Of a stretch of 64,000 nt of DNA, positions 17,661 through 26,825 are shown piece by piece. The position numbers were made by a program, and so were the translations under genes. The DNA comes from Cupriavidus oxalaticus. GTDB taxonomy: Bacteria; Pseudomonadota; Gammaproteobacteria; Burkholderiales; Burkholderiaceae. The stretch is taken from the NCBI RefSeq assembly GCF_016894385.1, contig NZ_CP069812.1, forward strand, positions 3,224,001 to 3,288,000, written 5' to 3'. Each line of letters starts with the position of its first letter. The stretch's first letter is position 1. The notes under the pieces are model-generated. The model was not told the origin of the DNA. It searched no databases and was given only the letters and a program-made list of their open reading frames with translations.

Positions 17661-19013
17661 ATGTTTGAAAAAATTCTGATCGCGAACCGCGGCGAAATCG
17701 CACTTCGCATCCAGCGCGCCTGCCGCGAACTGGGCATCAAGACGGTGGTGGTGTACTCCGAGGCCGACAAGGAGGCCAAGTACGTGCGCCTGGCCGACGA
17801 AGCCGTCTGCATCGGCCCGGCCCCGTCGCCGCAGTCGTACCTGAACATGCCGGCCATCATCTCGGCCGCCGAAGTGACCGATGCACAGGCCATCCACCCG
17901 GGCTACGGCTTCCTGTCGGAGAACGCCGACTTCGCCGAGCGCGTGGAGAAATCCGGCTTCGTCTTTATCGGCCCGACCGCCGACAGCATTCGCCTGATGG
18001 GCGACAAGGTCTCGGCCAAGCAGGCCATGATCAAGGCGGGCGTACCATGCGTGCCGGGCTCGGACGGCGCCCTGCCCGACGACCCCAAGGAAATCCTGGC
18101 GACCGCGCGCCGCGTGGGCTACCCGGTGATCATCAAGGCCGCCGGCGGCGGCGGTGGCCGCGGCATGCGCGTGGTGCACACCGAGGCGGCGCTGATCAAC
18201 GCCGTCAACATGACGCGTGAGGAAGCCGGCCGCGCCTTCGGCAATCCCGAGGTCTACATGGAGAAGTTCCTGGAGAATCCGCGCCACGTGGAGATCCAGA
18301 TCCTGGCCGACCAGCACAAGCAGGCGATCTGGCTGGGCGAGCGCGACTGCTCGATGCAGCGCCGCCACCAGAAGGTGATCGAGGAAGCCCCGGCGCCGCA
18401 TATCCCGCGCCGCCTGATCGAGCGTATCGGCGACCGTTGCGCCGAGGCCTGCAAGAAGATGGGCTACCGCGGCGCCGGCACCTTCGAATTCCTGTACGAG
18501 AACAACGAGTTCTACTTCATCGAGATGAACACGCGTGTGCAGGTCGAGCACCCGGTCACCGAGATGATCACCGGCATCGACATCGTGCAGGAACAGATCC
18601 GCATCGCCTTCGGCGAGAAGCTGCGTTTCCGCCAGAAGGACGTGCAGTTCCGCGGCCACGCGATCGAATGCCGCGTGAATGCGGAGGACCCGTTCAAGTT
18701 CATCCCGTCGCCGGGCCGCATCACCGCCTGGCACATGCCGGGGGGCCCCGGTGTACGCGTGGACTCGCACGCGTATGATGGCTACTTCGTGCCGCCCAAC
18801 TACGACTCGATGATCGGCAAGATCATCACTTACGGCGCCACGCGCGAGCAGGCCATCGCCCGCATGCGCATCGCGCTGTCCGAAATGGTCGTGGACGGCA
18901 TCCTGACCAACGTGCCGCTGCACCGCGAGCTGATGATGGACGCCAACTTCGTGGAAGGCGGCACCAGCATCCACTATCTCGAGCATCGCCTGGCGGAGCG
19001 CGCGAAGGCCTGA
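17661..19013 (+). CDS. accC: acetyl-CoA carboxylase biotin carboxylase subunit
   Basis: AccC carboxylates the biotin on AccB using ATP and bicarbonate. The ATG at 17661 yields [20 protein letters not shown], the exact family beginning, and a 450-residue protein of normal length. The ATP-grasp glycine loop [14 protein letters not shown] lies near residue 160. [18 protein letters not shown] (residues ~287-304) holds metal and bicarbonate ligands. The frame is open for 51 codons upstream, but that part has no similarity. It is co-directional with accB and prmA. Confidence 0.97.
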   Translation: MFEKILIANRGEIALRIQRACRELGIKTVVVYSEADKEAKYVRLADEAVCIGPAPSPQSYLNMPAIISAAEVTDAQAIHPGYGFLSENADFAERVEKSGFVFIGPTADSIRLMGDKVSAKQAMIKAGVPCVPGSDGALPDDPKEILATARRVGYPVIIKAAGGGGGRGMRVVHTEAALINAVNMTREEAGRAFGNPEVYMEKFLENPRHVEIQILADQHKQAIWLGERDCSMQRRHQKVIEEAPAPHIPRRLIERIGDRCAEACKKMGYRGAGTFEFLYENNEFYFIEMNTRVQVEHPVTEMITGIDIVQEQIRIAFGEKLRFRQKDVQFRGHAIECRVNAEDPFKFIPSPGRITAWHMPGGPGVRVDSHAYDGYFVPPNYDSMIGKIITYGATREQAIARMRIALSEMVVDGILTNVPLHRELMMDANFVEGGTSIHYLEHRLAERAKA

Positions 19014-19054
19014 CGCGACTTACCCGCAACCCCAAGCAGCAAGCAAGGAAGCCC

Positions 19055-19948
19055 GTGGCATTTCAGGAATGTGTGATCGAAGTGGCGCAAGACCAGGCCG
19101 AAGCCTGGTCCGAAGCCCTGTTCGACCTCGGCGCGCTGTCGGTCTCGGTGGAAGACGCCGATGCCGATACGCCCGATGAGCAGCCGCTCTTTGGCGAGCC
19201 CGGGCTGGAACCGAAGCAGCTCGCGTGGAACCGCTCGCGCGTGGTGGCGCTGTTCGGCGACGATGCCGACCCCGCCGTGGTGGTGGCCGCGGCCGCCAAC
19301 CAGCTCGGCATCGATCCGGTGCCGGCGTACGAACTGCGCGCAGTGGAGGACCAGGACTGGGTGCGCCTGACGCAATCGCAGTTCGAACCGATCCGTATCG
19401 GCGAGCGCATCTGGGTGGTGCCGTCGTGGCACGACGCGCCCGAGCCCGATGCGGTGGTGCTGGAGCTGGATCCCGGCCTGGCGTTCGGCACCGGCAGCCA
19501 TCCGACCACGCGGCTGTGCATGCAGTGGCTGGAGCAACACGTGGTGCCGGGCGAGACCGTGCTCGACTATGGCTGCGGCTCCGGCATCCTGGCGATCGTC
19601 GCGCGCAAGCTCGGCGCGGGCGCTACCGTCGGCATCGACATCGATCCCAACGCCGTGGAAGCGTCGCGCTACAACGCCGAGCGCAACCAGGTCGAGGCAT
19701 CGTTCGCGCTGCCCGAGTCGGTATCGGAAGCCACCTATGACCTGGTGGTCGCCAATATCCTGTCGAACCCGCTCAAGCTGATGGCCGCCATGCTCAGCGC
19801 CCGCGTGCGCCCCGGCGGCCGGCTGGTGCTGTCCGGCGTGCTGGAGCGCCAGGCGGAAGAAGTTGCCGCCGCCTATGCGCCGTGGCTGCCGCTGACGGTA
19901 TGGCGCGCCGAGGAAGGCTGGGTGTGCCTGCACGGCACCCGTCCCTGA
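19055..19948 (+). CDS. prmA: ribosomal protein L11 methyltransferase
   Basis: PrmA trimethylates several amino groups of ribosomal protein L11 using S-adenosylmethionine. The 297-residue protein begins at a GTG ([18 protein letters not shown]). It has the N-terminal substrate-recognition domain, the linker block [15 protein letters not shown] near residue 142, the AdoMet motif [20 protein letters not shown] and the motif [10 protein letters not shown]. It is placed 41 bases after accC and ten before the zinc-ribbon gene, an arrangement usual in Burkholderiales. Confidence 0.94.
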   Translation: MAFQECVIEVAQDQAEAWSEALFDLGALSVSVEDADADTPDEQPLFGEPGLEPKQLAWNRSRVVALFGDDADPAVVVAAAANQLGIDPVPAYELRAVEDQDWVRLTQSQFEPIRIGERIWVVPSWHDAPEPDAVVLELDPGLAFGTGSHPTTRLCMQWLEQHVVPGETVLDYGCGSGILAIVARKLGAGATVGIDIDPNAVEASRYNAERNQVEASFALPESVSEATYDLVVANILSNPLKLMAAMLSARVRPGGRLVLSGVLERQAEEVAAAYAPWLPLTVWRAEEGWVCLHGTRP

Positions 19949-19957
19949 TCTGCGCAG

Positions 19958-21577
19958 ATGGCCGCCGTCAAGCTCGTCACGCGCTGCCCGGCCTGCCGCA
20001 CCGCCTTCCGGCTGGTCGCCGACCAGTTGCGCCTGCGCCAGGGCCTGGTGCGTTGCGGCCACTGCGAAACGGTGTTCGATGCGCGTGAGCACCTGATCGA
20101 GATCCCCTTGCCGGCGGGCAGCGCCACGCCGCCGGCAGCCGCCGAACCGGCGACCACCACACATCCTGCTGCCACGCCCGCACCGGCAGCTGAAGCTTTG
20201 CGCCCCGGCGAGCCTGCCGCGGCACCGCAGCCCGCGCCTGAGCCCTTCACGCCCACCATCGATCCCGGCTATGACGTGCCGGCGCTGGACGCGCCGACCA
20301 TGCTCATGACCTCGCCCGAGGACCTGGACGCCCCGGTCCCGGCACCGGCCGACGAGGACGTGCATGAGGACGAAATCGAACGTGCGCTGCGCGAGGCCAA
20401 CGAAGCCGTCGCCCAGCGCGACGCGCGCGAAGCGGAGCGGCAAGCCGATGTCGAGCCCGTGCCGCAGCAGACGCCTGCGGCGCAGACCGTGCCGGAAGCG
20501 GAACCCGTGGCGGAACCACAGGCAGAGCAGCAGGCAGAACCTGAAGCGCAGCCTGAACCGGATCGTGAAGCGACGCCCGACGCAGACGCCACGGCCTCGC
20601 AAGCGGCACCACAGCCGGCCGCAGCGGAAGCTGCAGCGCCGGCATGGCCCGCGCTGAACCACAACGCGCTCGACCATCCCGCGCTCGATGAGCCGGCAGA
20701 GATCGGCAAGACCGCCGAAGCCGAAGCCGAAGCCGAAGCGGAAGCAAAAGCTGAAGCGCCGGCGCCCCAGCCAGGCGCCGTGCCGGCACCCGCGGCAATC
20801 CCGAGTGCCAGCGAATTCCTGCGCGCGGCGTCGGCGGATATCGGCCCGCCACCGGCGATCCCTCCGTCGCCGGCAGGCACGCCCGAGGCGGCCGCCGAGC
20901 CGCCTGGGAGCGAGGCTGCCGAGAGCACCGACACCGGCGAGCCCGCCAGCACCACAGGCGAAGCCGTCGCACGCGAGCAGACCACGCGCCGCTGGACCCG
21001 CGCCGAGCCCCCGGCCGGCCCGGTCTTCGCTCCCGACTTCCTGCGCCACACCCGCGAACGCGAGCGCGAGCGTGCCCCCGCGCGCAGCCGCGCGCCGGCG
21101 CCGCGCACGCTCTGGTACGTCGCGGCTGCGGTGCTCGCGCTGGGCGCTGCGGTGCAGGCGGTGTATCTCGCGCGCAGCCCGCTCGCCGGACAGTTCCCGA
21201 TGCTGCGTCCGGCACTGGAAGCCGCATGCGCCCCGTTCGGCTGCGACGTGCCGCCGTGGCGCGACATCGACGCATTGCGTATCGAGACCTCGCAGCTGCA
21301 GCGGCTCGACGAAGGCGGCGACGCCTACATGCTCGCCGTCACGCTGCGCAACCTGGGCCGCGCCAGCACCGCGCTGCCCGCGATCGAGCTGGTCATGACC
21401 GACCTGCAGGACCAGCTGCTGCTGCGGCGTGTGCTGCAACCGGCGGATTACCTGGATCCTTCGCAAAAGGCCTTTGCCACGGAGGGTCTTCGCGCCGGCA
21501 TGGAGCTGCCGGTTCGGGTACGATTCCGGACGCAGCAGGCGCCATCCAACTACCGCGTGCTGATTTTTTATCCCTGA
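19958..21577 (+). CDS. zinc-ribbon membrane protein with DUF3426 domain
   Basis: A 539-residue protein of unknown function. The N-terminus is an MJ0042-type zinc ribbon (TRCPACRTAF ... VRCGHCETVFDA, two CxxC pairs in residues 8-41). A very long Ala/Pro/Glu-rich linker of about 330 residues follows, including an EAEAEAEAEAKAE run. Then comes one membrane helix (LWYVAAAVLALGAAVQAVYLA, residues ~386-406) and the DUF3426 domain ending RVLIFYP. The zinc ribbon would be cytoplasmic and the C-terminal domain periplasmic. The linker is longer than typical and low in complexity. It is co-directional with prmA, ten bases away. Confidence 0.85.
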   Translation: MAAVKLVTRCPACRTAFRLVADQLRLRQGLVRCGHCETVFDAREHLIEIPLPAGSATPPAAAEPATTTHPAATPAPAAEALRPGEPAAAPQPAPEPFTPTIDPGYDVPALDAPTMLMTSPEDLDAPVPAPADEDVHEDEIERALREANEAVAQRDAREAERQADVEPVPQQTPAAQTVPEAEPVAEPQAEQQAEPEAQPEPDREATPDADATASQAAPQPAAAEAAAPAWPALNHNALDHPALDEPAEIGKTAEAEAEAEAEAKAEAPAPQPGAVPAPAAIPSASEFLRAASADIGPPPAIPPSPAGTPEAAAEPPGSEAAESTDTGEPASTTGEAVAREQTTRRWTRAEPPAGPVFAPDFLRHTRERERERAPARSRAPAPRTLWYVAAAVLALGAAVQAVYLARSPLAGQFPMLRPALEAACAPFGCDVPPWRDIDALRIETSQLQRLDEGGDAYMLAVTLRNLGRASTALPAIELVMTDLQDQLLLRRVLQPADYLDPSQKAFATEGLRAGMELPVRVRFRTQQAPSNYRVLIFYP

Positions 21578-21697
21578 ATTCCGCGGCCTGCCGCCGGACC
21601 GAATCCGAGTCCGGCGGCAGGCGGCGCCCCCCACCGGGGCATTGGCCGGCCAGGCGCCGGAAACTGAACCGGAAACATCAGACATCAAGGAGCAGAC

Positions 21698-22198
21698 ATG
21701 AGCAACGTCACCCTCGGCGGCAACCCGATCGAAGTCGCAGGCAAGTTTCCGCAAGCCGGCGACAAGGCGCCCGCCTTCTCGCTGGTCGGCAAGGACCTGA
21801 AGGACGTCACGCTGGCCGACTTCGCCGGCAAGCGCAAGGTGCTGAACATCGTCCCGAGCCTGGACACGCCGGTGTGCCAGGCTTCGGCCCGCAAGTTCAA
21901 CGAGGCCGCCAACGGCCTGGCCAACACCGTCGTGCTGACCATCTCGGCCGACCTGCCGTTCGCGATGGGCCGCTTCTGCACCACCGAAGGCCTGGACAAC
22001 GTGGTGACGCTGTCGACGATGCGCGGCGCCGAGTTCAAGGGCAACTACGGCGTGGACATCAAGAGCGGCCCGCTGGCCGGCGTGACCGCACGCGCAGTGG
22101 TGGTGCTCGACGAGAACGACACCGTCAAGTACGCCCAGCTGGTCCCGGAAATCAAGACCGAGCCGGACTACGACGCCGCCCTGGCCGCGCTGCAGTAA
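21698..22198 (+). CDS. tpx: thiol peroxidase (atypical 2-Cys peroxiredoxin)
   Basis: Tpx reduces hydrogen peroxide and organic, especially lipid, hydroperoxides with electrons from thioredoxin. The 166-residue protein matches the family throughout. The peroxidatic cysteine is in [15 protein letters not shown] near residue 61 and the resolving cysteine in [11 protein letters not shown] near residue 95. The conserved [18 protein letters not shown]-terminus is present. A good ribosome site (AAGGAG) precedes the ATG, and a strong hairpin terminator follows the stop. Confidence 0.96.
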   Translation: MSNVTLGGNPIEVAGKFPQAGDKAPAFSLVGKDLKDVTLADFAGKRKVLNIVPSLDTPVCQASARKFNEAANGLANTVVLTISADLPFAMGRFCTTEGLDNVVTLSTMRGAEFKGNYGVDIKSGPLAGVTARAVVVLDENDTVKYAQLVPEIKTEPDYDAALAALQ

Positions 22199-22219
22199 CG
22201 CGCGCCGCCTGACGGCAGC

Positions 22220-22249
22220 GGCCGCCCCCGCAACCGGGGCGGCCGTTTT
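22220..22249 (+). terminator. intrinsic terminator after tpx
   Basis: A 9-bp perfect stem GGCCGCCCC / GGGGCGGCC with a 7-base loop is followed by GTTTTCGCTTT. Confidence 0.85.
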
Positions 22250-22296
22250 CGCTTTATCTGACCCATCCAGCCAACAACCTACCACCTGGAGAGAGC

Positions 22297-23244
22297 ATGG
22301 CCAGCCTGATCTGCGGCTCCGTCGCCTACGACACCATCATGACGTTCGACGGACGCTTCCGCGAACACATCCTGCCGGACCAGATCCATATGCTGAACGT
22401 CTCGTTCCTGGTGCCCGGCATGCGCCGCGAGTTCGGCGGTTGCGCCGGCAACATCGCCTACACGCTGAAGATGCTCGGCGGCGACCCTGTCGTGATGGCC
22501 ACAGTCGGTACCGACGCCGAACCGTACCTGGAGTACCTGCGCAAGCTGGAGATCCCCACGCGCCACATCCGCGTGCTGCCCGAGACCTTCACGGCGCAGG
22601 CCATGATCACCACCGACCTGGACAACAACCAGATCACCGCCTTCCACCCTGGCGCAATGAGCCAGTCGCAGCTGAACAACGTCAAGGACGCGCTCGGCGG
22701 CGGCAAGGTGCCGGCGCTGGGCATCGTCGCGCCGGACAGCCGCGAAGGCATGCTGCACCACGCGCGCCAGTTCGCCGAGGCCGGTGTCCCATTCATCTTT
22801 GACCTGGGCCAGGCCATGCCGCTGTTCAACGGCGAAGACCTGCGGGAGTTCGTTGAACTCGCCAGTTACGTGACAGTCAATGACTACGAGGCGCAGGTCC
22901 TGCTGTCCCGCACCGCGTGGACCAGCGCCGAGGTTGCCGCCAAGGTCCGTGCCTTCATCGTCACGCACGGCGAGCGCGGCGCCAGCATCCATGCCGATGG
23001 TCGGCAGTACGCAATCCCGGCCGTGCAGGCCGAGCGCATCGTGGACCCGACCGGCTGTGGCGACGCCTTCCGCGGCGGCCTGCTCTACGGCATTGAAAAC
23101 GGTTTAGACTGGGAAACGACCGGCCGCCTGGCATCGCTGATGGGGTCGGTCAAGATCGCGCAGCAGGGTCCGCAGAACCACTGGTTGTCGCGCGAGGAAA
23201 TCGGCAACCGGTTCCAGTCTGCATTCGGGTACCGCTACGCCTGA
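22297..23244 (+). CDS. PfkB-family carbohydrate/nucleoside kinase (adenosine kinase-like)
   Basis: A 315-residue ribokinase-fold enzyme that probably phosphorylates a sugar or nucleoside with ATP. The substrate-binding start MASLICGSVAYDTIMTFDGRF and FGGCAGNIAYTLKMLGGDP (PfkB signature 1, residues ~47-65) are present. The catalytic motif DPTGCGDAFRGGLLYG lies near residue 250 with the base Asp. Betaproteobacterial relatives are often called adenosine kinase; the substrate is not decidable here. It is flanked by the tpx terminator and a lipoprotein gene. Confidence 0.85.
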   Translation: MASLICGSVAYDTIMTFDGRFREHILPDQIHMLNVSFLVPGMRREFGGCAGNIAYTLKMLGGDPVVMATVGTDAEPYLEYLRKLEIPTRHIRVLPETFTAQAMITTDLDNNQITAFHPGAMSQSQLNNVKDALGGGKVPALGIVAPDSREGMLHHARQFAEAGVPFIFDLGQAMPLFNGEDLREFVELASYVTVNDYEAQVLLSRTAWTSAEVAAKVRAFIVTHGERGASIHADGRQYAIPAVQAERIVDPTGCGDAFRGGLLYGIENGLDWETTGRLASLMGSVKIAQQGPQNHWLSREEIGNRFQSAFGYRYA

Positions 23245-23280
23245 CCTGCGGCCAGTGCGTGGCATTTTTCGGGATTTGAC

Positions 23281-23748
23281 ATGAACCAGATGCTCCGTGG
23301 CGGCGCCGTTGCCGTCATTGCCATCGCCGCCCTGGTTGCAGGATGTGCGACGGAGTCCAGCTCCAACAGCGTCTACAACACCGGCCAGGCGCAGCGCGAG
23401 CAGACCGTGCGCTACGGCGTGGTCGAGGGTGTACGCGAAGTCGCCATCCAGCGCAGCCAGACCGGCGCGGGCACGCTCGCCGGTGGAGCCATTGGCGGTA
23501 TCGCGGCCGGCAGCACCATCGGCGGCGGCAACGGCGCCGTGGCGGCGGGCATCCTCGGCGCGATCCTGGGCGGCATCGCCGGCAGCGCTGCCGAGAACAA
23601 GATCAACGAGCGGCGCGGCCTGGAGATCACCGTGCGCCTGGACAACGGCGAGATGCGCGCGATCACGCAGGAGGCCGACGAGGTCTTCCGCCCGGGCGAG
23701 CGCGTGCGGCTGCTGTCCTCGGGCGGCGTCACCCGCGTCACGCACTGA
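23281..23748 (+). CDS. glycine-zipper outer-membrane lipoprotein (SlyB/Pcp-like)
   Basis: A 155-residue lipoprotein. The signal peptide ends in a lipobox, VAGC, at Cys 22. A glycine-zipper membrane segment of repeated GxxxG steps (GTLAGGAIGGIAAGSTIGGG, then GILGAILGGIAGSAAE) is followed by a C-terminal beta-rich domain (LEITVRLDNGEMRAITQEADE) like that of SlyB/17-kDa antigen proteins. It probably spans or lines the outer membrane and stabilises the envelope. A strong terminator follows. Confidence 0.87.
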   Translation: MNQMLRGGAVAVIAIAALVAGCATESSSNSVYNTGQAQREQTVRYGVVEGVREVAIQRSQTGAGTLAGGAIGGIAAGSTIGGGNGAVAAGILGAILGGIAGSAAENKINERRGLEITVRLDNGEMRAITQEADEVFRPGERVRLLSSGGVTRVTH

Positions 23749-23790
23749 ACCGCTGCGCCCGGCCGGGCGCCAGCATGAGAGCGCATCCAG

Positions 23791-23822
23791 GCGCCGCGCC
23801 CGCAAGGGCCGCGGCGCTTTTT
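23791..23822 (+). terminator. intrinsic terminator after the glycine-zipper lipoprotein gene
   Basis: A GC-only stem GCGCCGCG / CGCGGCGC extended by CCC/GGG around a GCAA-type loop is followed by five T residues. Confidence 0.85.
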
Positions 23823-23841
23823 GCTTGATCAGGCACCAATG

Positions 23842-23876
23842 AAAAGACCCGCCGGGCCAGCGGCCATCGGCGGGTC
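23842..23876 (-). terminator. intrinsic terminator of the histone H1-like gene
   Basis: On the minus strand a perfect 9-bp stem GACCCGCCG / CGGCGGGTC is followed by TTTT. It lies 113 bases after the histone-like stop codon. Confidence 0.8.
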
Positions 23877-23989
23877 TGCAAGACTGGTGTCTTGCGGACC
23901 GGATACGCGGTATCCGGTCATGCTGGCACGCACTGCGTGCCGATGTGGTTCCGTACGGAACGCGTCAGTCCCACGCCGTGGCGCGCAGC

Positions 23990-24586
23990 TTACGGACGGT
24001 TGCCCGTCGGGAACGGCCAGGCAGCAGCCGGGTTCAGCGCGGTCTTGGCAGCCGAGGCGGGAGCAACGGCAGGGGCAGCGGCAGGCTTCGCGGCAGCCTT
24101 CCTGGCAGCCGGCTTCTTCGCAGCAGCCTTCTTGGCCGGAGCCTTCTTGGCAGCCGGCTTCTTCGCAGCAGCCTTCTTGGCCGGTGCAGCCTTCTTGGCG
24201 GCGACCTTCTTGGTTGCAGCCTTCTTGGCCGGTGCGGCCTTCTTGGCGGCAACCTTCTTCACTGCGGCCTTCTTGGCCGGTGCTGCCTTCTTGGCAACGA
24301 CCTTCTTGGCGGCGACCTTCTTGGTTGCAACCTTCTTGGCGGCGACCTTCTTCACCGCGGCCTTCTTGGCGGGGGCCTTCTTGGCCGCAGCCTTCTTGGC
24401 CGGCGCAGCCTTCTTGGCGGCGACCTTCTTCACGGCGGCCTTCTTGGCCGGTGCCTTCTTGGCGGCCGGTGCTGCCTTCTTGGCGGCTACCTTCTTGGTT
24501 GCGGCCTTCTTGGCCGGAGCGGCCTTCTTGGCGGCCGGCTTGGCGGCCTTCTTAGCCGCCGGCTTTTTCTTTGCAGCAGTTGCCAT
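23990..24586 (-). CDS. histone H1-like DNA-binding protein (Lys/Ala-rich)
   Basis: A 198-residue extremely basic protein built almost wholly from Lys, Ala, Pro and Val in short repeats such as [10 protein letters not shown] and KKVAAKK. It resembles the tail of eukaryotic histone H1 and the bacterial H1-like proteins (HctB, BpH1 and relatives), which bind and condense DNA. The ATG at 24586 follows a clear GAAGGAGTT ribosome site; an in-frame upstream ATG at 24601 is less likely. The last 20 residues differ ([12 protein letters not shown]). The repeat number in such genes varies between strains. The region upstream is gene-poor. Confidence 0.88.
   Translation of the reverse strand: MATAAKKKPAAKKAAKPAAKKAAPAKKAATKKVAAKKAAPAAKKAPAKKAAVKKVAAKKAAPAKKAAAKKAPAKKAAVKKVAAKKVATKKVAAKKVVAKKAAPAKKAAVKKVAAKKAAPAKKAATKKVAAKKAAPAKKAAAKKPAAKKAPAKKAAAKKPAARKAAAKPAAAPAVAPASAAKTALNPAAAWPFPTGNRP
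24081..24567. repeat. imperfect short tandem repeats within the H1-like gene
   Basis: The word GCCTTCTTGGC and its variants recur more than fifteen times at roughly 15-30-base spacing, alternating with GCGACCTTCTTGG. They encode the KKAA/KKVAA units. Such runs favour slippage and recombination. Confidence 0.85.
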
Positions 24587-24983
24587 GGATAACTCCTTCA
24601 CTAGAGAGTGAATATCGAATGACCTAAGTCAGGCGACCCGACCGACCCGAGGCCGCGATACCACAGCGCGGCCCCAGTCGAGCGAGCGATTCATCGGCGC
24701 GCGGCCCGACTGCTGCTGCACGCTAATGAATTTGGTTGCAGGCGCACCGCCAGCAGCGATGACTTCGCGGCAGTTGCGGGCCCGCAAGCGGGACCGGGGC
24801 ACTTGCCGCGCCCTGGAATATTCGATTGGCCCGCCCCGCCAGTTGGGTCGGCGCGCGGCCTGAAAAGAGGAGATATCGGACAGCAGGCCTGCGGTGCGGG
24901 CATGGCCTCGCGCACGGCAAGCGGCATTCATTCGGTGGTAGCTGGTCCAACCCGTCAATGGACCAAGGGAGACTGCACGCGTT

Positions 24984-25136
24984 TTAAGAAGCCGGCTCGG
25001 CCAGGTCTGCGTCAAAGTTCTCGTGCTCCTCAGCTACAACCTTCATCACTGCATCGAAGCGCGCATCGCGCTCGTCGTTCCAATCTTGCTTCCTGCTTCT
25101 CTGCAATGAAGTGAGACTCTTGTCAAGGCGAATCAT
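24984..25136 (-). CDS. possible 50-residue small protein
   Basis: A 50-codon reading frame begins MIRLDKSLTSLQRSRKQ and ends DADLAEPAS. It is rich in acidic and basic residues (WNDERDARFDAVMKVVAEEHE) with a normal soluble-protein composition, unlike the Arg/His-heavy frames around it. No good ribosome site is seen. A -35/-10-like pair (TTAACA, 17 bases, TATGAT) overlaps the proposed start, which would put transcription downstream of it. No family is recognised. It may be a true small gene starting at an inner ATG, or chance. Confidence 0.3.
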   Translation of the reverse strand: MIRLDKSLTSLQRSRKQDWNDERDARFDAVMKVVAEEHENFDADLAEPAS

Positions 25137-26227
25137 AATTCGTTTGCACGATGATGTTAAGAAAAAAGTGCAAAAAAACTTGCCTGCATGCGTTGCTCAA
25201 ACTAGTTCTCTCGCGCGTCGTCACGAAGACGTTGCCGATGGCATCGCGATGCATCGCTCGCACACTGGCGCGAAGGCGCGCTGCGCGCGTTCGCGCACGC
25301 GTCGCGGCTCTCCATCCCGACCCGCGCACGCGCAGCTTTTGCACACTCGCACGGCACCCGATTACAACCCGCGCAGCGCGCATCGCAGGAGCGCGCACAC
25401 CCTGCTGCGCGCGTCATCGCGCTTTCCGAAAAGCCGCATGGACAAAGGCTTTGCGGGCGATGCACGGATACGCACGCGACTTGCGCAGCAGTGCGCGAGC
25501 ACGTCAGCGCGCGCTGGAAACGGGCAGCGCGGCTCGTCGCCTGCATGCGTTACACACTCATCAGCGCGCATGCGCGACGCGCGTTTGCCTGACGGCGATG
25601 ACTCGCGCCACCGACGTCGCGCGAGCACGCCGGACAAACCGCCGAAGAGTGATGCGCGAACGCAACGGTTTGCATCGAAGCAACAGCGCGCGAACATCAA
25701 AGCGTTGCGCTTGAGCAAAGCAGCGACGCGCGCGAAGCATCGCGGCAACACTTCGAACGCTGGCCGGACACAGCTGCGCCGACAGCATCGCGATCGCTGC
25801 TCTCATCCATTCGGATGACGCCGATCACGCACCGTGGGCCACGACGTGCATCGCGCGATGCGGACTGTCGCGCCACGCTGCGCAGCGCTTGCAACAGGCT
25901 TGCCGATCTCGCCGCGAGGGCACTGCGGTGCGCCGCACGTCCGCTTAGAGGAATGCTTCGGCAGCGCGCTCAGCGGCCCGATTTGCTGCAACACAAAAAC
26001 CCGGGAACGAAGGCTGCATGCGGCTTTGCGGGGAGCATGCAAGCCGCGCGCGGGGACCACCGCGGAGATCGGCGCGGCATGCCGTGCGATTGCGGCGCGG
26101 CGGCTGCGACAGTAGATTGGCGTGCGCGCCCGCCGCCCGGCCCACGCTGCTTCGACGCAAGCCGCGGCCGCCGGGCGGCGCATCGCACCGGCCCATGCCG
26201 GTGGCAACGAACCTCAAAGGAGACATC
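25137..26227. other. gene-poor 1.1-kb stretch with unusual sequence texture
   Basis: No convincing gene is seen. The sequence is dense in GCGC, CGCG and CATCGCGATG-like words. All long frames (for example 25111-25818 plus) encode Arg/Ala/His/Ser-rich strings with no domain, as expected of noncoding GC-rich DNA. The 24602-24983 stretch before it is also empty apart from the promoter region of the histone-like gene. Codon-position bias typical of the neighbouring genes is not apparent by eye. Confidence 0.5.
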
Positions 26228-26713
26228 ATGCGCAAACCATCCCACCTCGCCGCCGTCCGTCCGCTGGTGCGTCCGGCACTGCGTGCCGCGGTGCTCGCCG
26301 CCGCCCTGTTCGGCAGCGCCGCAGCGATGGCGCAGGCCTCGCCCAGCGGCATGTGGAAGACCATCGACGACAACACCGGCAAGCCGCGCGGGCTGGTAGA
26401 GATCAGCGAGAAGAACGGCATCTACAGCGGACGCCTGGTGAAGACGTTCGTCGAAGGCGAAGGCAAGCCCAGGGTCTGCGACAAGTGCACCGACGCGCGC
26501 AAGGACCAGCCGCTGATCGGCATGACCATCCTGACCGGCCTGCGCAAGACCGGCGACAACGAGTGGAGCGGCGGCGAGATCCTCGACCCGGAGAACGGCA
26601 AGGTCTACAAGAGCAAGATGTCGCTCGCCGAGGACGGCAGCAAGCTCAACGTGCGCGGCTTCATCGGCATCAGCCTGATCGGCCGCACCCAGACCTGGGA
26701 ACGCGAGCACTGA
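26228..26713 (+). CDS. DUF2147 secreted protein
   Basis: A 161-residue protein with a signal peptide (residues 1-35, LRAAVLAAALFGSAAAMAQA ending in AQA), so the mature protein is periplasmic. The DUF2147 domain follows: SGMWKTIDDNTGKPRGLVEI, then a Cys pair in VCDKCTD, then GMTILTGLRKTGDNEWSGGEILDPENGK and LNVRGFIG. The family is a small lipocalin-like beta barrel whose ligand is unknown. The ATG at 26228 has an AAAGGAG ribosome site six bases upstream. It converges on the siderophore receptor across a shared terminator. Confidence 0.88.
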   Translation: MRKPSHLAAVRPLVRPALRAAVLAAALFGSAAAMAQASPSGMWKTIDDNTGKPRGLVEISEKNGIYSGRLVKTFVEGEGKPRVCDKCTDARKDQPLIGMTILTGLRKTGDNEWSGGEILDPENGKVYKSKMSLAEDGSKLNVRGFIGISLIGRTQTWEREH

Positions 26714-26771
26714 GCGTGGCTCAGGGTTTCTCCGCAGCCGCCGGCAACGCGCCGCGACGGCGCGGGAGAGT

Positions 26772-26808
26772 AAAACAAAAGCGGACGGTTCTCACCGCCC
26801 GTTTTTTT
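26772..26808. terminator. bidirectional terminator between DUF2147 gene and siderophore receptor
   Basis: Stem CGGACGGT / ACCGCCCG with one A-C mismatch and a 4-base loop, flanked by A-rich sequence on the left and seven T on the right. Confidence 0.75.
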
Positions 26809-26825
26809 GTCCTCGATGCTGCGCT

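Noticed and set aside
18974..22285. Very long minus-strand frame (about 1100 codons) opposite accC-prmA-DUF3426-tpx
   Set aside because: It runs antisense to four recognised genes, has a low-complexity Arg/Gly/Phe composition and no domain; high GC keeps antisense frames open.
24081..24567. Regularly spaced short repeats that could suggest a CRISPR array
   Set aside because: The repeats encode Lys/Ala motifs of an H1-like protein in frame, with no spacer-like unique segments of constant length.
25111..25818. 235-codon plus-strand frame in the gene-poor region
   Set aside because: Arg/Ser/His-rich composition without a domain or ribosome site, and an overlapping frame of the same look; most likely noncoding.
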